A stretch of 44,679 nt of DNA. Source: an uncultured Ruminococcus sp. (GTDB taxonomy: Bacteria; Bacillota; Clostridia; Oscillospirales; Ruminococcaceae). This document shows, piece by piece, positions 1 to 7,297 of the stretch. Every line of letters begins with the position of its first letter. Within the stretch, counting starts at the first letter, position 1. The DNA is taken from positions 1 to 44,679 of the forward strand of contig CANQVK010000022.1 in the NCBI GenBank assembly GCA_947627275.1. Reading direction: 5' to 3'. The notes under the pieces were generated by a model that saw nothing but the letters and a program-made list of their open reading frames with translations, searched no databases and was not told the origin of the DNA. The position numbers and the translations under genes were made by a program.

Positions 1-8
1 CGTATTGG

Positions 9-74
9 TGTTTTCCTTGCTGCGTATCATTGTTTTCCTTTCGGCGGATTGATGTTTTCCGGAGTGCGGAATAA
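9..74. repeat. three tandem 22-bp degenerate repeats
   Basis: TGTTTTCC recurs at 9-16, 31-38 and 53-60, an exact 22-bp period. The rest of each unit is only loosely conserved (GCG or CGG near the middle, an AT-rich end). A 22-bp period is not a multiple of three, so it does not fit an in-frame coding repeat. The array may start left of the window. Confidence 0.5.
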
Positions 75-250
75 TCAGGGATGACCCACCTACCTACACC
101 GTTACGGTTTACAACTATCCCAGCTTTGTACTTCCGGCAACCGGCGGAGGCGGAACAGCCCCATACACAATAGGAGGAATCCTGTTTATGGCAGTTCCTT
201 TGATGTATGTATGCGGAAAGAAACTCAGAAGTAAAAGAAGCATGAAATAG
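53..250 (+). pseudogene. 3' remnant of an LPXTG-type sortase-anchored surface protein
   Basis: The frame ending at the TAG at 248-250 reads a typical cell-wall sorting signal. It contains a short TYTVTVYNYPSFV stretch, then LPATG (134-148), a Gly-rich spacer, a hydrophobic segment (IGGILFMAVPLMYVC) and a basic tail (KKLRSKRSMK). Sortase would cut between T and G and link the protein to peptidoglycan. The frame is closed by a TGA at 50-52 and no start codon with a ribosome site lies between, so the visible piece cannot be expressed alone. Three 22-bp repeat units sit exactly where the coding sequence breaks. I read it as the surviving tail of a Cna_B or pilin-like surface protein, either decayed or interrupted; a frameshift relative to a gene left of the window is also possible. 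The sorting signal itself is clear. Confidence 0.6.
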
Positions 251-282
251 GCTTTACTTCTGCGAACTGAGTATATAAATCG

Positions 283-320
283 AGAAGTCGGCTAATCATT
301 AATTGGTTAGCCGACTTCTT
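283..320. terminator. bidirectional terminator hairpin
   Basis: A perfect 13-bp stem (283-295 with 307-319) and an 11-nt loop lie between the surface-protein remnant on + and the convergent TauE/SafE gene on -. T-rich sequence follows weakly on the + side. Confidence 0.7.
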
Positions 321-398
321 ACTTAAATGCGCATACTGTTTGTTACAATACGATTTGATAATTATATTAATCAACTTGTCACATGCAGGGAAGGATAG

Positions 399-1175
399 TT
401 ATTTTAAAAGGGAAAAAGTCATAATAACAGCTCCAAGTACAACGAGTACGACTCCTGTTGCACGGTTGAGCGTTTTCGGAGCGGCTTTGTTAGCAAAAAC
501 TGCGGCAATTCTTGCCCATATCAAAGTGAAAGCGACACACAGTATCCAAATGAGAGGATCGGGAAGATCGCCTATAGCGAAGTGTGATACAGCTCCCGTA
601 AGCGCGGTAAACGTCATTATAAATACGCTTGTGCCGACAGCGGTTTTCAGTTCATAGCCAAGGACGGAAGTAAGTATCAGGAGCATCATCATTCCGCCGC
701 CTGCTCCAACAAATCCGCATATAAAACCGATCATCACGCCGCTAATTATCGACTGGACAATACGTTTTTTCACTGAGACTGATTTCATCGCCTCTTTGGT
801 GGTCATTACAGGTCTTAAAATAAATTTTATTCCGAGCAGAAAGGTCATAAATACCGAAAATCCTCCCATTGCAGACGACGGCACAAGGCTTGATATGTAG
901 CTTCCGACTATTGTAAATGCAAGTACGCTGAACATCATTATAATACCGTTTTTGATGTCGAGGTTTTTGTTTTTGCCATATGTATATGCAGATACGGCGC
1001 TTGCCAGTACGTCCGAAGAAAGAGCGATACCGACTGCCGTATACGGCTCGATTCCTAAAAAAGTCACGAGCATCGGCGTTATAACAGCTGCTGCACTCAT
1101 TCCGGCAAAGCCCGTTCCCAAGCCTGCTCCCATTCCTGCGAAAAAAGTAACGATTATTATTAATAAAATATCCAA
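399..1175 (-). CDS. TauE/SafE family sulfite/anion exporter-like permease
   Basis: This 258-aa polytopic membrane protein has about seven or eight hydrophobic segments. It shows the internal duplication of the TauE/SafE family: a Gly-rich first-half motif (GAGLGTGFAGMSAA, about residues 16-29) is echoed in the second half (GFICGFVGAGGGMMML). Family members move sulfite, sulfonates or other organic anions across the cytoplasmic membrane, but the substrate cannot be read from sequence. The ATG at 1173-1175 is preceded by a strong TAAGGAGG site. It stands alone, ending towards the hairpin at 283-319. Length is normal for the family (about 250-270 aa). Confidence 0.85.
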   Translation of the reverse strand: MDILLIIIVTFFAGMGAGLGTGFAGMSAAAVITPMLVTFLGIEPYTAVGIALSSDVLASAVSAYTYGKNKNLDIKNGIIMMFSVLAFTIVGSYISSLVPSSAMGGFSVFMTFLLGIKFILRPVMTTKEAMKSVSVKKRIVQSIISGVMIGFICGFVGAGGGMMMLLILTSVLGYELKTAVGTSVFIMTFTALTGAVSHFAIGDLPDPLIWILCVAFTLIWARIAAVFANKAAPKTLNRATGVVLVVLGAVIMTFSLLK

Positions 1176-1350
1176 AAAAATACCTCCTTATGGATAATGT
1201 ATGCAACGCCGCACGGGGTAGAAATATATGACATGGTTTTTAACAAGAAGTGAAGTGGAATAAAATCTCCTAAGTTGTGTATAATGAATATTTTAAGTGT
1301 GATTTCAGCATTATTTGAAAATTCTCATAAAATAAATTTTAAAACACGGC

Positions 1351-1379
1351 TTGAATAAAAAAAATATATATGTTATAAT
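1351..1379 (+). promoter_or_regulatory. sigma-A promoter of the recombinase transcript
   Basis: TTGAAT (1351-1356), 17-nt spacer, TATAAT (1374-1379). The predicted start near 1386 puts the whole structured leader (1391-1490) on the transcript. Confidence 0.7.
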
Positions 1380-1385
1380 TTAAAT

Positions 1386-1490
1386 GGAACAATAGACCTC
1401 CTCTGAGGAGGATAACGCAGCTATATGGCAAAAGATTTGGCAGACGGTGTGCGTTAGTTTGGTCTAATGACTGCATATGATGAGGAGGAC
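1386..1490 (+). promoter_or_regulatory. structured leader RNA, candidate xerDC motif
   Basis: The leader can fold into a closing stem TAGACC (1393-1398)/GGTCTA (1461-1466). It encloses a hairpin CCTCC (1397-1401)/GGAGG (1407-1411) and a longer arm AACGCA (1414-1419)/TGCGTT (1450-1455). The CCTCCTC at 1397-1403 is also fully complementary to the ribosome site GAGGAGG at 1482-1488, so two exclusive folds can be drawn, one exposing and one hiding the translation start. From memory, a published candidate structured RNA called the xerDC motif occurs upstream of site-specific recombinase genes in Clostridia. Position and size fit, but I could not compare it with the covariance model. Confidence 0.55.
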
Positions 1491-1495
1491 GTGTT

Positions 1496-2491
1496 GTGAA
1501 TATAAATATGGAGTTTTGCTTTAAGGAGCTTCAATCATTTATTATACATGAGGAGACTATAAAAAATTCTTCGGAACAGACTGTTTACAATTATTACCGT
1601 GATCTGCTGTTGTTTTTTAAATATATGAAGTTCTTGAAACATAAATATCGACCCGATATAAAAATAGATTATATTGACATCACAGATATTGACGAGGTAT
1701 TTCTTAAAAATATTACTTATGAGGATCTACAGCGATATTTTCTTTATCTTAAATCGGTACGTAAGAACGGCACTACGACGCGTAGACGGAGAGTAGTCTC
1801 GCTAAGAAGATTTTTTAAATATTTACAGCTTAATCTGGAGATAATAGAACGAAATCCTACGGATAAATTAGTCGCTCCGAAGCTTGAAAAAAAGCTTCCA
1901 AAGTTCATGCTTGAAACGGAGTGTATCACCCTGCTTGATTCAATAAGCGGAAAAAACAGCGAACGTGATTACTGTATTATCGTGTTGTTTTTGAACTCAG
2001 GCATACGTCTCAGCGAACTTGTCGGTCTGAACGATACGGACATTGATAAGCAGGGGAACGTTACCATACGAGGAAAGGGCAGCAAGGAACGCCGTATCGT
2101 TTTCAACAGCGCTTGCCTTGAAGCTATAGAGGAATACCGTGTGTTCAAGGAGAAATTCTTTGAGGGAAAGCCATGCGACGATCATGCAATTTTTGTCGGA
2201 CGTTCCGGAAAAAGGCTTACAAACCGCTGGATAGAGGAGATAGTGAAAAAAAGAATGATTGCTGCGGGCTTCGGCGGACGAGAACTCAGTCCTCACAAGC
2301 TGCGCCATACAGCAGCAACGGTCATGTACCGCAGAGGAGTGGATATTCGTGCTTTACAGCAGATACTTGGACACGAAAGCCTCGGTACTACTCAGATATA
2401 CACCCACGTTTCGGACGCTCAGATAAAGGCTGCTATGACTGAATCTCCTCTTGAACGGCATAAAACTGTTGATGAAAATTCCGAGGAATAA
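1496..2491 (+). CDS. xerC: tyrosine site-specific recombinase, XerC/XerD type
   Basis: This 331-aa protein has an N-terminal SAM-like core-binding domain (about 8-115) and a C-terminal catalytic domain (about 135-315). All catalytic residues are present: Arg171 in NSGIRLSEL, Lys194 in RGKGSKER, His267 and Arg270 in SPHKLRHTAA, His293 in LGHESLGTTQ, and nucleophile Tyr302 in IYTHV. XerC/D enzymes resolve chromosome dimers at dif, but the fold is shared with element integrases. No element surrounds this gene, and it is slightly longer than classical XerC (about 300 aa) because of an insertion near residues 45-70. The start is GTG at 1496 behind GAGGAGG (1482-1488). Expression is probably controlled by the structured leader upstream. 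Confidence 0.85.
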   Translation: MNINMEFCFKELQSFIIHEETIKNSSEQTVYNYYRDLLLFFKYMKFLKHKYRPDIKIDYIDITDIDEVFLKNITYEDLQRYFLYLKSVRKNGTTTRRRRVVSLRRFFKYLQLNLEIIERNPTDKLVAPKLEKKLPKFMLETECITLLDSISGKNSERDYCIIVLFLNSGIRLSELVGLNDTDIDKQGNVTIRGKGSKERRIVFNSACLEAIEEYRVFKEKFFEGKPCDDHAIFVGRSGKRLTNRWIEEIVKKRMIAAGFGGRELSPHKLRHTAATVMYRRGVDIRALQQILGHESLGTTQIYTHVSDAQIKAAMTESPLERHKTVDENSEE

Positions 2492-2573
2492 GCGGTTATC
2501 GAATAGAACATATCAATTTTTATAAAAAGCTGTCTGTTCGGCAGTATTCGGAAAAATGTTGATGTCTGCAAAG

Positions 2574-2711
2574 TCATAAGTACATGCAATATCGCTCATT
2601 GAGGCTTGAAGCCCGGGAGTTACCAAGTAAATTTTTTCTGATGCAGACATCTTCCATTTCTATTTCTTTTGATGAATTTATTTCAATTGCTTTGACTTTG
2701 TAATTTTCCAT
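2574..2711 (-). CDS. small ORF of unknown function (45 aa), possibly frameshifted
   Basis: A 45-aa frame starts at ATG 2711 with a GAGGT ribosome site nine bases upstream. It lies about 50 nt downstream of the 398-aa gene on the same strand. The peptide begins MENYKVKAIEINSSKEIEM and is charged and helical-looking. A different frame opens at the T6 tract (2632-2637 on +). If that tract were one base shorter, the protein would continue with KIYLVTPGLQASMSDIACTY and stop at 2513, giving about 65 aa. So it may be a genuine short peptide gene, a frame-disrupted one or a sequencing indel. No family recognised. Confidence 0.35.
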   Translation of the reverse strand: MENYKVKAIEINSSKEIEMEDVCIRKNLLGNSRASSLNERYCMYL

Positions 2712-2758
2712 AATATCATACCTCATTAACGCCTTTGAACTATTTTAGGAGTTTATAC

Positions 2759-3955
2759 TTACCATACTTCATAATCATTTTCAACCGTATAGATCAAACT
2801 TGTAAATCTCAGGTCTTCTATTTTAGAACCGTTCATGACTGCTTCATTAACGGCGTTGAATCTTGAACTTATGGATAATACGCGTAGGTTCTGCTCTTTT
2901 GAGGGGGATTTTTCGGATATGTAGCGGTATACAGCGTTTTCAATATGTACGTAGCTGCACAGCTGAGATTTTTTCAGGCATACGGACGTTTTTGTTTCGG
3001 CATTATATGCGGCAACGGAATCTCCGTCTTTTATGTCGAGTATTAATTGACAATAAATTTCAGGAATGAATGCGCTAAGCTCAAAGCCTAATGATTTTAC
3101 GGGACAAGACGATACAATATCGCTCATAACTTCCTCATATTTCTGCTGACTATTAATAGAAAATATTTTTTCTATAGCGTTGTATGTAAGTTTTTGAACT
3201 TGATCCTTTGTATATGGACATGGTTTGTATGTTTCATCCTTTTGAATAAGAAGGACGAACTGTTTGCATGTTCCGTAATTTATCTGATGATCCGGTTTGG
3301 GTATAAGGCTCGAAAGCTTTTGTGTTAATTCAGGATAAACGATACCGTTTATTCTTGCTTCACACGTTAGTTCATTTCCTGTCCATGCGGCGAAAAGTTT
3401 AACCCAATATGCTTTTTTTCTGCCAAGATAGCTTGAAATGTCTGATTTTAACAGCTCCCATAGATCGGTGTTATCAATGAATTTTTCTCCCATGCAGAGA
3501 ACTCCGAGGGTACACGGAACACGGAATACCGCTTTGCTGTTCATTATATCCGATGATATTTCATGATCTCCATCGCACTTTAACGCTCCGAGAGTAAAAG
3601 TAAGAACGCTTGTACAGAAGTTTTCCGTACCCATTTTTACAGCTTCGCTGCGGCTTCTGCCTATACCGGCGCACGATTCCACAAGTTCCTCGTCAAAGTA
3701 TGGGTGAGTCATAATAAAGATAATTTGAACGGAACATCGTCCGTTGCAGTTATTTGTTTCACCGATCTCTGCTTTTACAGAAAGTTTATATTCGCTGAAA
3801 TAAAGAGAATTACCGATTATTTTACTGTTCGGAAATTTTTCTGCGATCATATTTAAAGGAGAGTTTTCGTCTGCATAAATATTTTTTTCAGAGTAATCGG
3901 AAATTTCAGGCGTATTATTTGCCTTATTCTTTTTAAAAAAATTAAATAATCCCAT
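2759..3955 (-). CDS. uncharacterised 398-aa protein
   Basis: The protein starts MGLFNFFKKN, followed by a charged linker (about 10-35), and has no signal peptide or membrane segment, so it should be cytosolic. The body has two regions. The first (about 35-190) contains HPYFDEELVES and GIGRSRSEAVKMGTENF. The second (about 190-398) contains KPCPYTKDQVQKLTYNAIE and several cysteines. The first part loosely recalls the DUF6348 group, but I am not certain of that. The ATG at 3955 has an AAAGGA ribosome site. The gene stands between convergent and divergent neighbours with no operon partner except the small ORF downstream. No function is assigned. Confidence 0.7.
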   Translation of the reverse strand: MGLFNFFKKNKANNTPEISDYSEKNIYADENSPLNMIAEKFPNSKIIGNSLYFSEYKLSVKAEIGETNNCNGRCSVQIIFIMTHPYFDEELVESCAGIGRSRSEAVKMGTENFCTSVLTFTLGALKCDGDHEISSDIMNSKAVFRVPCTLGVLCMGEKFIDNTDLWELLKSDISSYLGRKKAYWVKLFAAWTGNELTCEARINGIVYPELTQKLSSLIPKPDHQINYGTCKQFVLLIQKDETYKPCPYTKDQVQKLTYNAIEKIFSINSQQKYEEVMSDIVSSCPVKSLGFELSAFIPEIYCQLILDIKDGDSVAAYNAETKTSVCLKKSQLCSYVHIENAVYRYISEKSPSKEQNLRVLSISSRFNAVNEAVMNGSKIEDLRFTSLIYTVENDYEVW

Positions 3956-4233
3956 ATAAATCCTTTCTATTTATATTAAGTTTTTGGACTCCGCATTGTA
4001 TAGCATTTATCATTCGGCAATAATAAAAATTTGTCAGATTTGCGTGATTTGCTATAGCGTTTAGTATATATCAAACATTAAATAATACGTTTGTAACGAT
4101 ACGGAGCTTGTTTAAAGTCATGAATCATTTTTTGCTTAACTAAATCACAAAAAAATTTCCATAAATATTTTTACGGCAATGAGATATAATACTATCACGG
4201 CATCAAAAATTCAATTTTAAGGAGAACAAAACA

Positions 4234-4431
4234 ATGAGCAGCAAGAGCAACAACAGCGGTGTTATGACAGAAAAGGGCAGAGAGGCGCTTGAAAGATTCA
4301 AGATGGAGTCAGCTTCAGAGCTTGGCGTAAACCTTAAGCAGGGTTACAACGGTGACCTTACCTCTCGTGAGGCAGGTTCAATCGGCGGACGTATGGTCCA
4401 GAAGATGGTAAACGCATACAAGATGCAGTAA
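4234..4431 (+). CDS. alpha/beta-type small acid-soluble spore protein
   Basis: This 65-aa protein matches the alpha/beta SASP family, DNA-coating proteins of the spore core. The two family signatures are present: MESASELGVNL (about 24-34), which includes the region cut by germination protease GPR, and the C-terminal REAGSIGGRMVQKMV (about 46-60), equivalent to the usual NGSVGGEMVKRMI. The gene is monocistronic with an AAGGAG ribosome site and a strong terminator downstream. I found no convincing sigma-F or sigma-G promoter; a TATAAT-like box lies at about 4185-4190 without a clear -35. The gene is typical in size. Its presence implies sporulation ability or its remnant in this lineage. Confidence 0.88.
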   Translation: MSSKSNNSGVMTEKGREALERFKMESASELGVNLKQGYNGDLTSREAGSIGGRMVQKMVNAYKMQ

Positions 4432-4485
4432 GTAAGCGGCTCATAAGACGCTCACTGAAAAATAAAACCGAATAACCTGATTTAT

Positions 4486-4529
4486 AAAAGGTTGATGTAT
4501 CATGCTTGTTGGTGCATCAACCTTTTTTT
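4486..4529 (+). terminator. intrinsic terminator of the SASP gene
   Basis: A 12-bp stem (AAAAGGTTGATG at 4486-4497 with 4515-4526) is followed by a run of seven T. Confidence 0.85.
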
Positions 4530-4530
4530 A

Positions 4531-4565
4531 AAAAGACAACGATATTCAAAAGCGAATATCGTTGT
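4531..4565 (-). terminator. intrinsic terminator of pnp
   Basis: A perfect 12-bp stem (4536-4547 with 4554-4565) has a 6-nt loop and is followed on the minus strand by CTTTTT and further Ts. It lies just past the pnp stop. Confidence 0.85.
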
Positions 4566-4577
4566 TTATCTGACAGC

Positions 4578-6692
4578 TTAGTTATTTCGTTTAGCTTCAA
4601 TTTCAGCCAAAGCTTCTTTGCGTGAAAGGTTGATCCTGCCCTGACGGTCGATCTCCGTTACCTTAACAACGATCTCATCGCCGATCGAAACAATATCCTC
4701 AACCTTTTCAACTCTTGACTTATCGAGCTTGGAGATATGAACAAGTCCGTCCATTCCGGGGACTATTTCGACAAATGCGCCGAAATCCATAATGCGTACT
4801 ACCTTGCCCCTGTAGATAGCTCCTACCTCAGGACCGTTTGCGATAGTGTCAACGATCTGGAGAGCCTTTTTGGCGTCGTTTCCGTTTATGCCGCTGATAA
4901 ATACATTACCCTCGTCATTGATGTCGATCTTGACATTGCAGTCAGCCGAGATTTTCTGGATGACCTTTCCGCCCTGACCGATGACTTCACGTATTTTATC
5001 AACGGGAACTTTTGTCTGGAGCATCTTGGGCGCATACTTATTTACCTCTGAACGGGGAGCAGGAATTGCTTTAAGCATAATTTCGTCAAGGATATAGATA
5101 CGAGCCTTTCTTGTTTTCTCGAATGCTTCCTTGATGATAGCAGGAGTAAGACCGTCAACCTTTATATCGACCTGAATTGCAGTGATACCCTTATGAGTAC
5201 CGCCTACCTTGAAGTCCATATCGCCGAAGAAGTCCTCAAGTCCCTGAATATCTACCATTGTCATAAATTCGTCGCTGTCGGGCATAGTGATAAGTCCGCA
5301 CGAGATACCTGCAACAGGAGCTTTTATCGGTACGCCAGCGTCCATGAGAGCAAGCGTAGAGCCGCAGATAGAACCCTGCGAGGTCGAACCGTTGGAGGAA
5401 AGGACCTCGGAAACAAGTCTCAGAGCATATGGGAATTCCTCGACCGACGGGATAACGGGAGCCAAAGCTCTTTCAGCGAGAGCGCCATGACCGATCTCAC
5501 GTCGTCCGGGACCTCTCGAAGGTTTTGTTTCGCCTACGGAGTAGCTCGGGAAATTGTACTGGTGCATATATCTCTTAGTATCTTCTTCGTCAAGACCGTC
5601 AATACGCTGAGCGTCGCTTACAGGGCCGAGCGTGCAGACTGTAAGAACCTGCGTCTGACCTCTTGTGAAAAGTCCTGAACCGTGAACTCTGGGGAGTACG
5701 CCGGCTTCGGCTGCAAGAGGACGTATTTCATCAATTCCTCTGCCGTCAACACGCTTGCCTTCGTAAAGCCATGCGCGGACGATTTTTTTCTGGAGCTTGT
5801 ATATACATTCGTCTATCATTGCGATATTTTCGGGATACTTCTCGTCAAATTCGGCATGAATATCGTCAATTATCGGAGCAAGCCTTGCGTCGCGAACCGT
5901 TTTGTCGTTCGTATCGAGAGCGATCTTTACACGGTCGGCAGCGAAAGCTTCGATAGCGTCGAACATGTCGTGATCTACTTCCATAGATTCAAAAGCGAAC
6001 TTAGGCTTTCCTATTTCCTTGCGAATGCCGTCTATAAAGGCGACCATTTTTTTGATCTCCTCGTGACCTGCAAGAATGCACTCAAGCATTTTATCCTCGG
6101 GAACTTCGTTAGCGCCTGCTTCTATCATAACGATCTTCTCTGCTGAACCTGCAACAGTAAGAACGAGGTCGGTCTTGGCACGCTGTTCAAGAGTAGGATT
6201 AAGAACGATCTCGCCGTCAACAAGACCTACGTTGATACTTGCAACAGGACCGTTCCACGGAATATCGGATATCGAGATAGCAATAGAAGTAGCTATCATG
6301 CCTGCTATTTCGGGGGAGTTATCGGGTTCGACCGCAAGAACCGTCATAACAACAGAGACATCATTGCGCATATCCTTTGGGAAAAGCGGACGGATAGGTC
6401 TGTCAACGCACCTTGACGTAAGGATAGCTTTTTCGCTCGGTTTGCCCTCTCTCTTGGTAAACGAGCCGGGGATCTTGCCTACTGAGTAAAGTCTCTCCTC
6501 ATAATCCACGGAAAGCGGGAAGAAATCAACGCCCTCTCTGGGCTTTGCGCTTGCGGTAACGTTAGCCATAACAACGGTCTCGCCGTAGCGAACCCAGCAT
6601 GAGCCGTTGGAAAGTCCGCAGGTCTTGCCCGTTTCAACAATAACGGGTCTGCCAGCGTAAGTTGTTTCAAAGGTTCTGTAGTTTTCAAACAT
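4578..6692 (-). CDS. pnp: polyribonucleotide nucleotidyltransferase (PNPase)
   Basis: PNPase degrades RNA 3'-to-5' by phosphorolysis and acts in mRNA turnover. The 704-aa protein has the full family architecture: first RNase PH domain (about 10-145), alpha-helical domain (about 240-320), second RNase PH domain (about 320-545, with RGPGRREIGHGALAERAL and the FMTMVDIQGLEDFFGDMDF active-site segment), KH domain (about 555-615, VIGQGGKVIQKI) and S1 domain (about 622-690, GKVVRIMDFGAFVEI). Length is typical. The ATG at 6692 is preceded by AGGAGG. It lies downstream of rpsO in the classical rpsO-pnp order, with a long hairpin in the spacer that may serve autoregulation. Confidence 0.98.
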   Translation of the reverse strand: MFENYRTFETTYAGRPVIVETGKTCGLSNGSCWVRYGETVVMANVTASAKPREGVDFFPLSVDYEERLYSVGKIPGSFTKREGKPSEKAILTSRCVDRPIRPLFPKDMRNDVSVVMTVLAVEPDNSPEIAGMIATSIAISISDIPWNGPVASINVGLVDGEIVLNPTLEQRAKTDLVLTVAGSAEKIVMIEAGANEVPEDKMLECILAGHEEIKKMVAFIDGIRKEIGKPKFAFESMEVDHDMFDAIEAFAADRVKIALDTNDKTVRDARLAPIIDDIHAEFDEKYPENIAMIDECIYKLQKKIVRAWLYEGKRVDGRGIDEIRPLAAEAGVLPRVHGSGLFTRGQTQVLTVCTLGPVSDAQRIDGLDEEDTKRYMHQYNFPSYSVGETKPSRGPGRREIGHGALAERALAPVIPSVEEFPYALRLVSEVLSSNGSTSQGSICGSTLALMDAGVPIKAPVAGISCGLITMPDSDEFMTMVDIQGLEDFFGDMDFKVGGTHKGITAIQVDIKVDGLTPAIIKEAFEKTRKARIYILDEIMLKAIPAPRSEVNKYAPKMLQTKVPVDKIREVIGQGGKVIQKISADCNVKIDINDEGNVFISGINGNDAKKALQIVDTIANGPEVGAIYRGKVVRIMDFGAFVEIVPGMDGLVHISKLDKSRVEKVEDIVSIGDEIVVKVTEIDRQGRINLSRKEALAEIEAKRNN

Positions 6693-6721
6693 TATTTTTG
6701 CCTCCTGAAATTGATTTACAT

Positions 6722-6795
6722 CGGCTTTAGCAATAAACTCTGCGTCCCTGATAACAGCAGCTTGATAAGGACGTACAGTTTAATGCTAAAAGCCG
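6722..6795 (-). promoter_or_regulatory. long stem-loop in the pnp 5' leader
   Basis: The arms 6722-6747 and 6769-6795 pair in three blocks: CGGCTTTAGCA with TGCTAAAAGCCG (one bulged A), TAAACT with AGTTTA, and GCGTCC with GGACGT. Together they give roughly 23 paired bases with small internal loops. In E. coli a comparable leader hairpin is cut by RNase III and allows PNPase to repress its own synthesis. The same role here is an inference from position and size. Confidence 0.6.
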
Positions 6796-6822
6796 TTTGG
6801 GTTTATCATACTTTATAGACGT

Positions 6823-6852
6823 AAAGGCAGAAGGGGAGACCCCTCTGCCTTC
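6823..6852 (-). terminator. hairpin downstream of rpsO
   Basis: A GC-rich stem (6824-6831 with 6844-6851, then GGGG 6833-6836 with CCCC 6840-6843) lies directly after the rpsO stop. Only a short T stretch follows on the minus strand, so it may be a partial terminator that lets some transcripts run on into pnp. Confidence 0.6.
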
Positions 6853-6863
6853 GCAAACGATAA

Positions 6864-7130
6864 TTACTTACGGAGACCGAGCTTTTCAACGATAGCACGG
6901 TATCTGTTGATGTCCTTCTTCTTAAGGTAAGAGAGGAGGTTGCGTCTGTGACCTACCATCTTGAGCAGACCTCTTCTGGAGTGGTGGTCGTTCTTGTGGA
7001 TCTTAAGGTGAGCGTTAAGGTCGTTGATCCTTCTTGTGAGAATAGCGATCTGAACCTCGGGAGATCCTGTGTCGTTTGCGCTGGTTCTGTTAGCCTCGAT
7101 AACGGCTGTTTTTTCTTCTTTCAGTAACAT
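6864..7130 (-). CDS. rpsO: 30S ribosomal protein S15
   Basis: The 88-aa protein reads [17 protein letters not shown], then [20 protein letters not shown] and the core [19 protein letters not shown], ending LGLRK. All of this is characteristic of S15, which binds the central domain of 16S rRNA during 30S assembly. An upstream in-frame start at 7166 would add 12 residues absent from the family; the ATG at 7130 has GAGGTG at the right distance, so it is preferred. It is the first gene of the rpsO-pnp unit. The leader (about 7131-7212) contains short inverted repeats that could take part in S15 autoregulation, but I cannot identify a known S15 leader class. Confidence 0.97.
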   Translation of the reverse strand: MLLKEEKTAVIEANRTSANDTGSPEVQIAILTRRINDLNAHLKIHKNDHHSRRGLLKMVGHRRNLLSYLKKKDINRYRAIVEKLGLRK

Positions 7131-7218
7131 TGAAAGCACCTCATATGAAATAAATTCCGATAACATAGAAACAGGTGATATATGAGGACACGCCTGTCTC
7201 CAAGTACACGGTGTTTTT

Positions 7219-7247
7219 ATTATACCACAAAATTTTACATTTGTAAA
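7219..7247 (-). promoter_or_regulatory. sigma-A promoter of rpsO-pnp
   Basis: On the minus strand: TTTACA (7247-7242), 17-nt spacer, TATAAT (7224-7219). Confidence 0.7.
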
Positions 7248-7297
7248 GGGGTTTTAAAATATTTTTCAAAAATTTTTAGAGTTCTATTCGCTGTCAG

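Noticed and set aside
9..74. The 22-bp repeat units as a CRISPR fragment
   Set aside because: Only eight bases are conserved per unit, and there are no unique spacers of constant length between longer identical repeats.
1496..2491. The recombinase as an integrase of a mobile element
   Set aside because: There are no attachment repeats, excisionase, transfer genes or phage genes nearby, and the neighbouring genes are ordinary.
4100..4233. A sigma-G promoter for the SASP gene
   Set aside because: No pair of boxes with correct spacing matched; only an isolated TATAAT-like box was visible.
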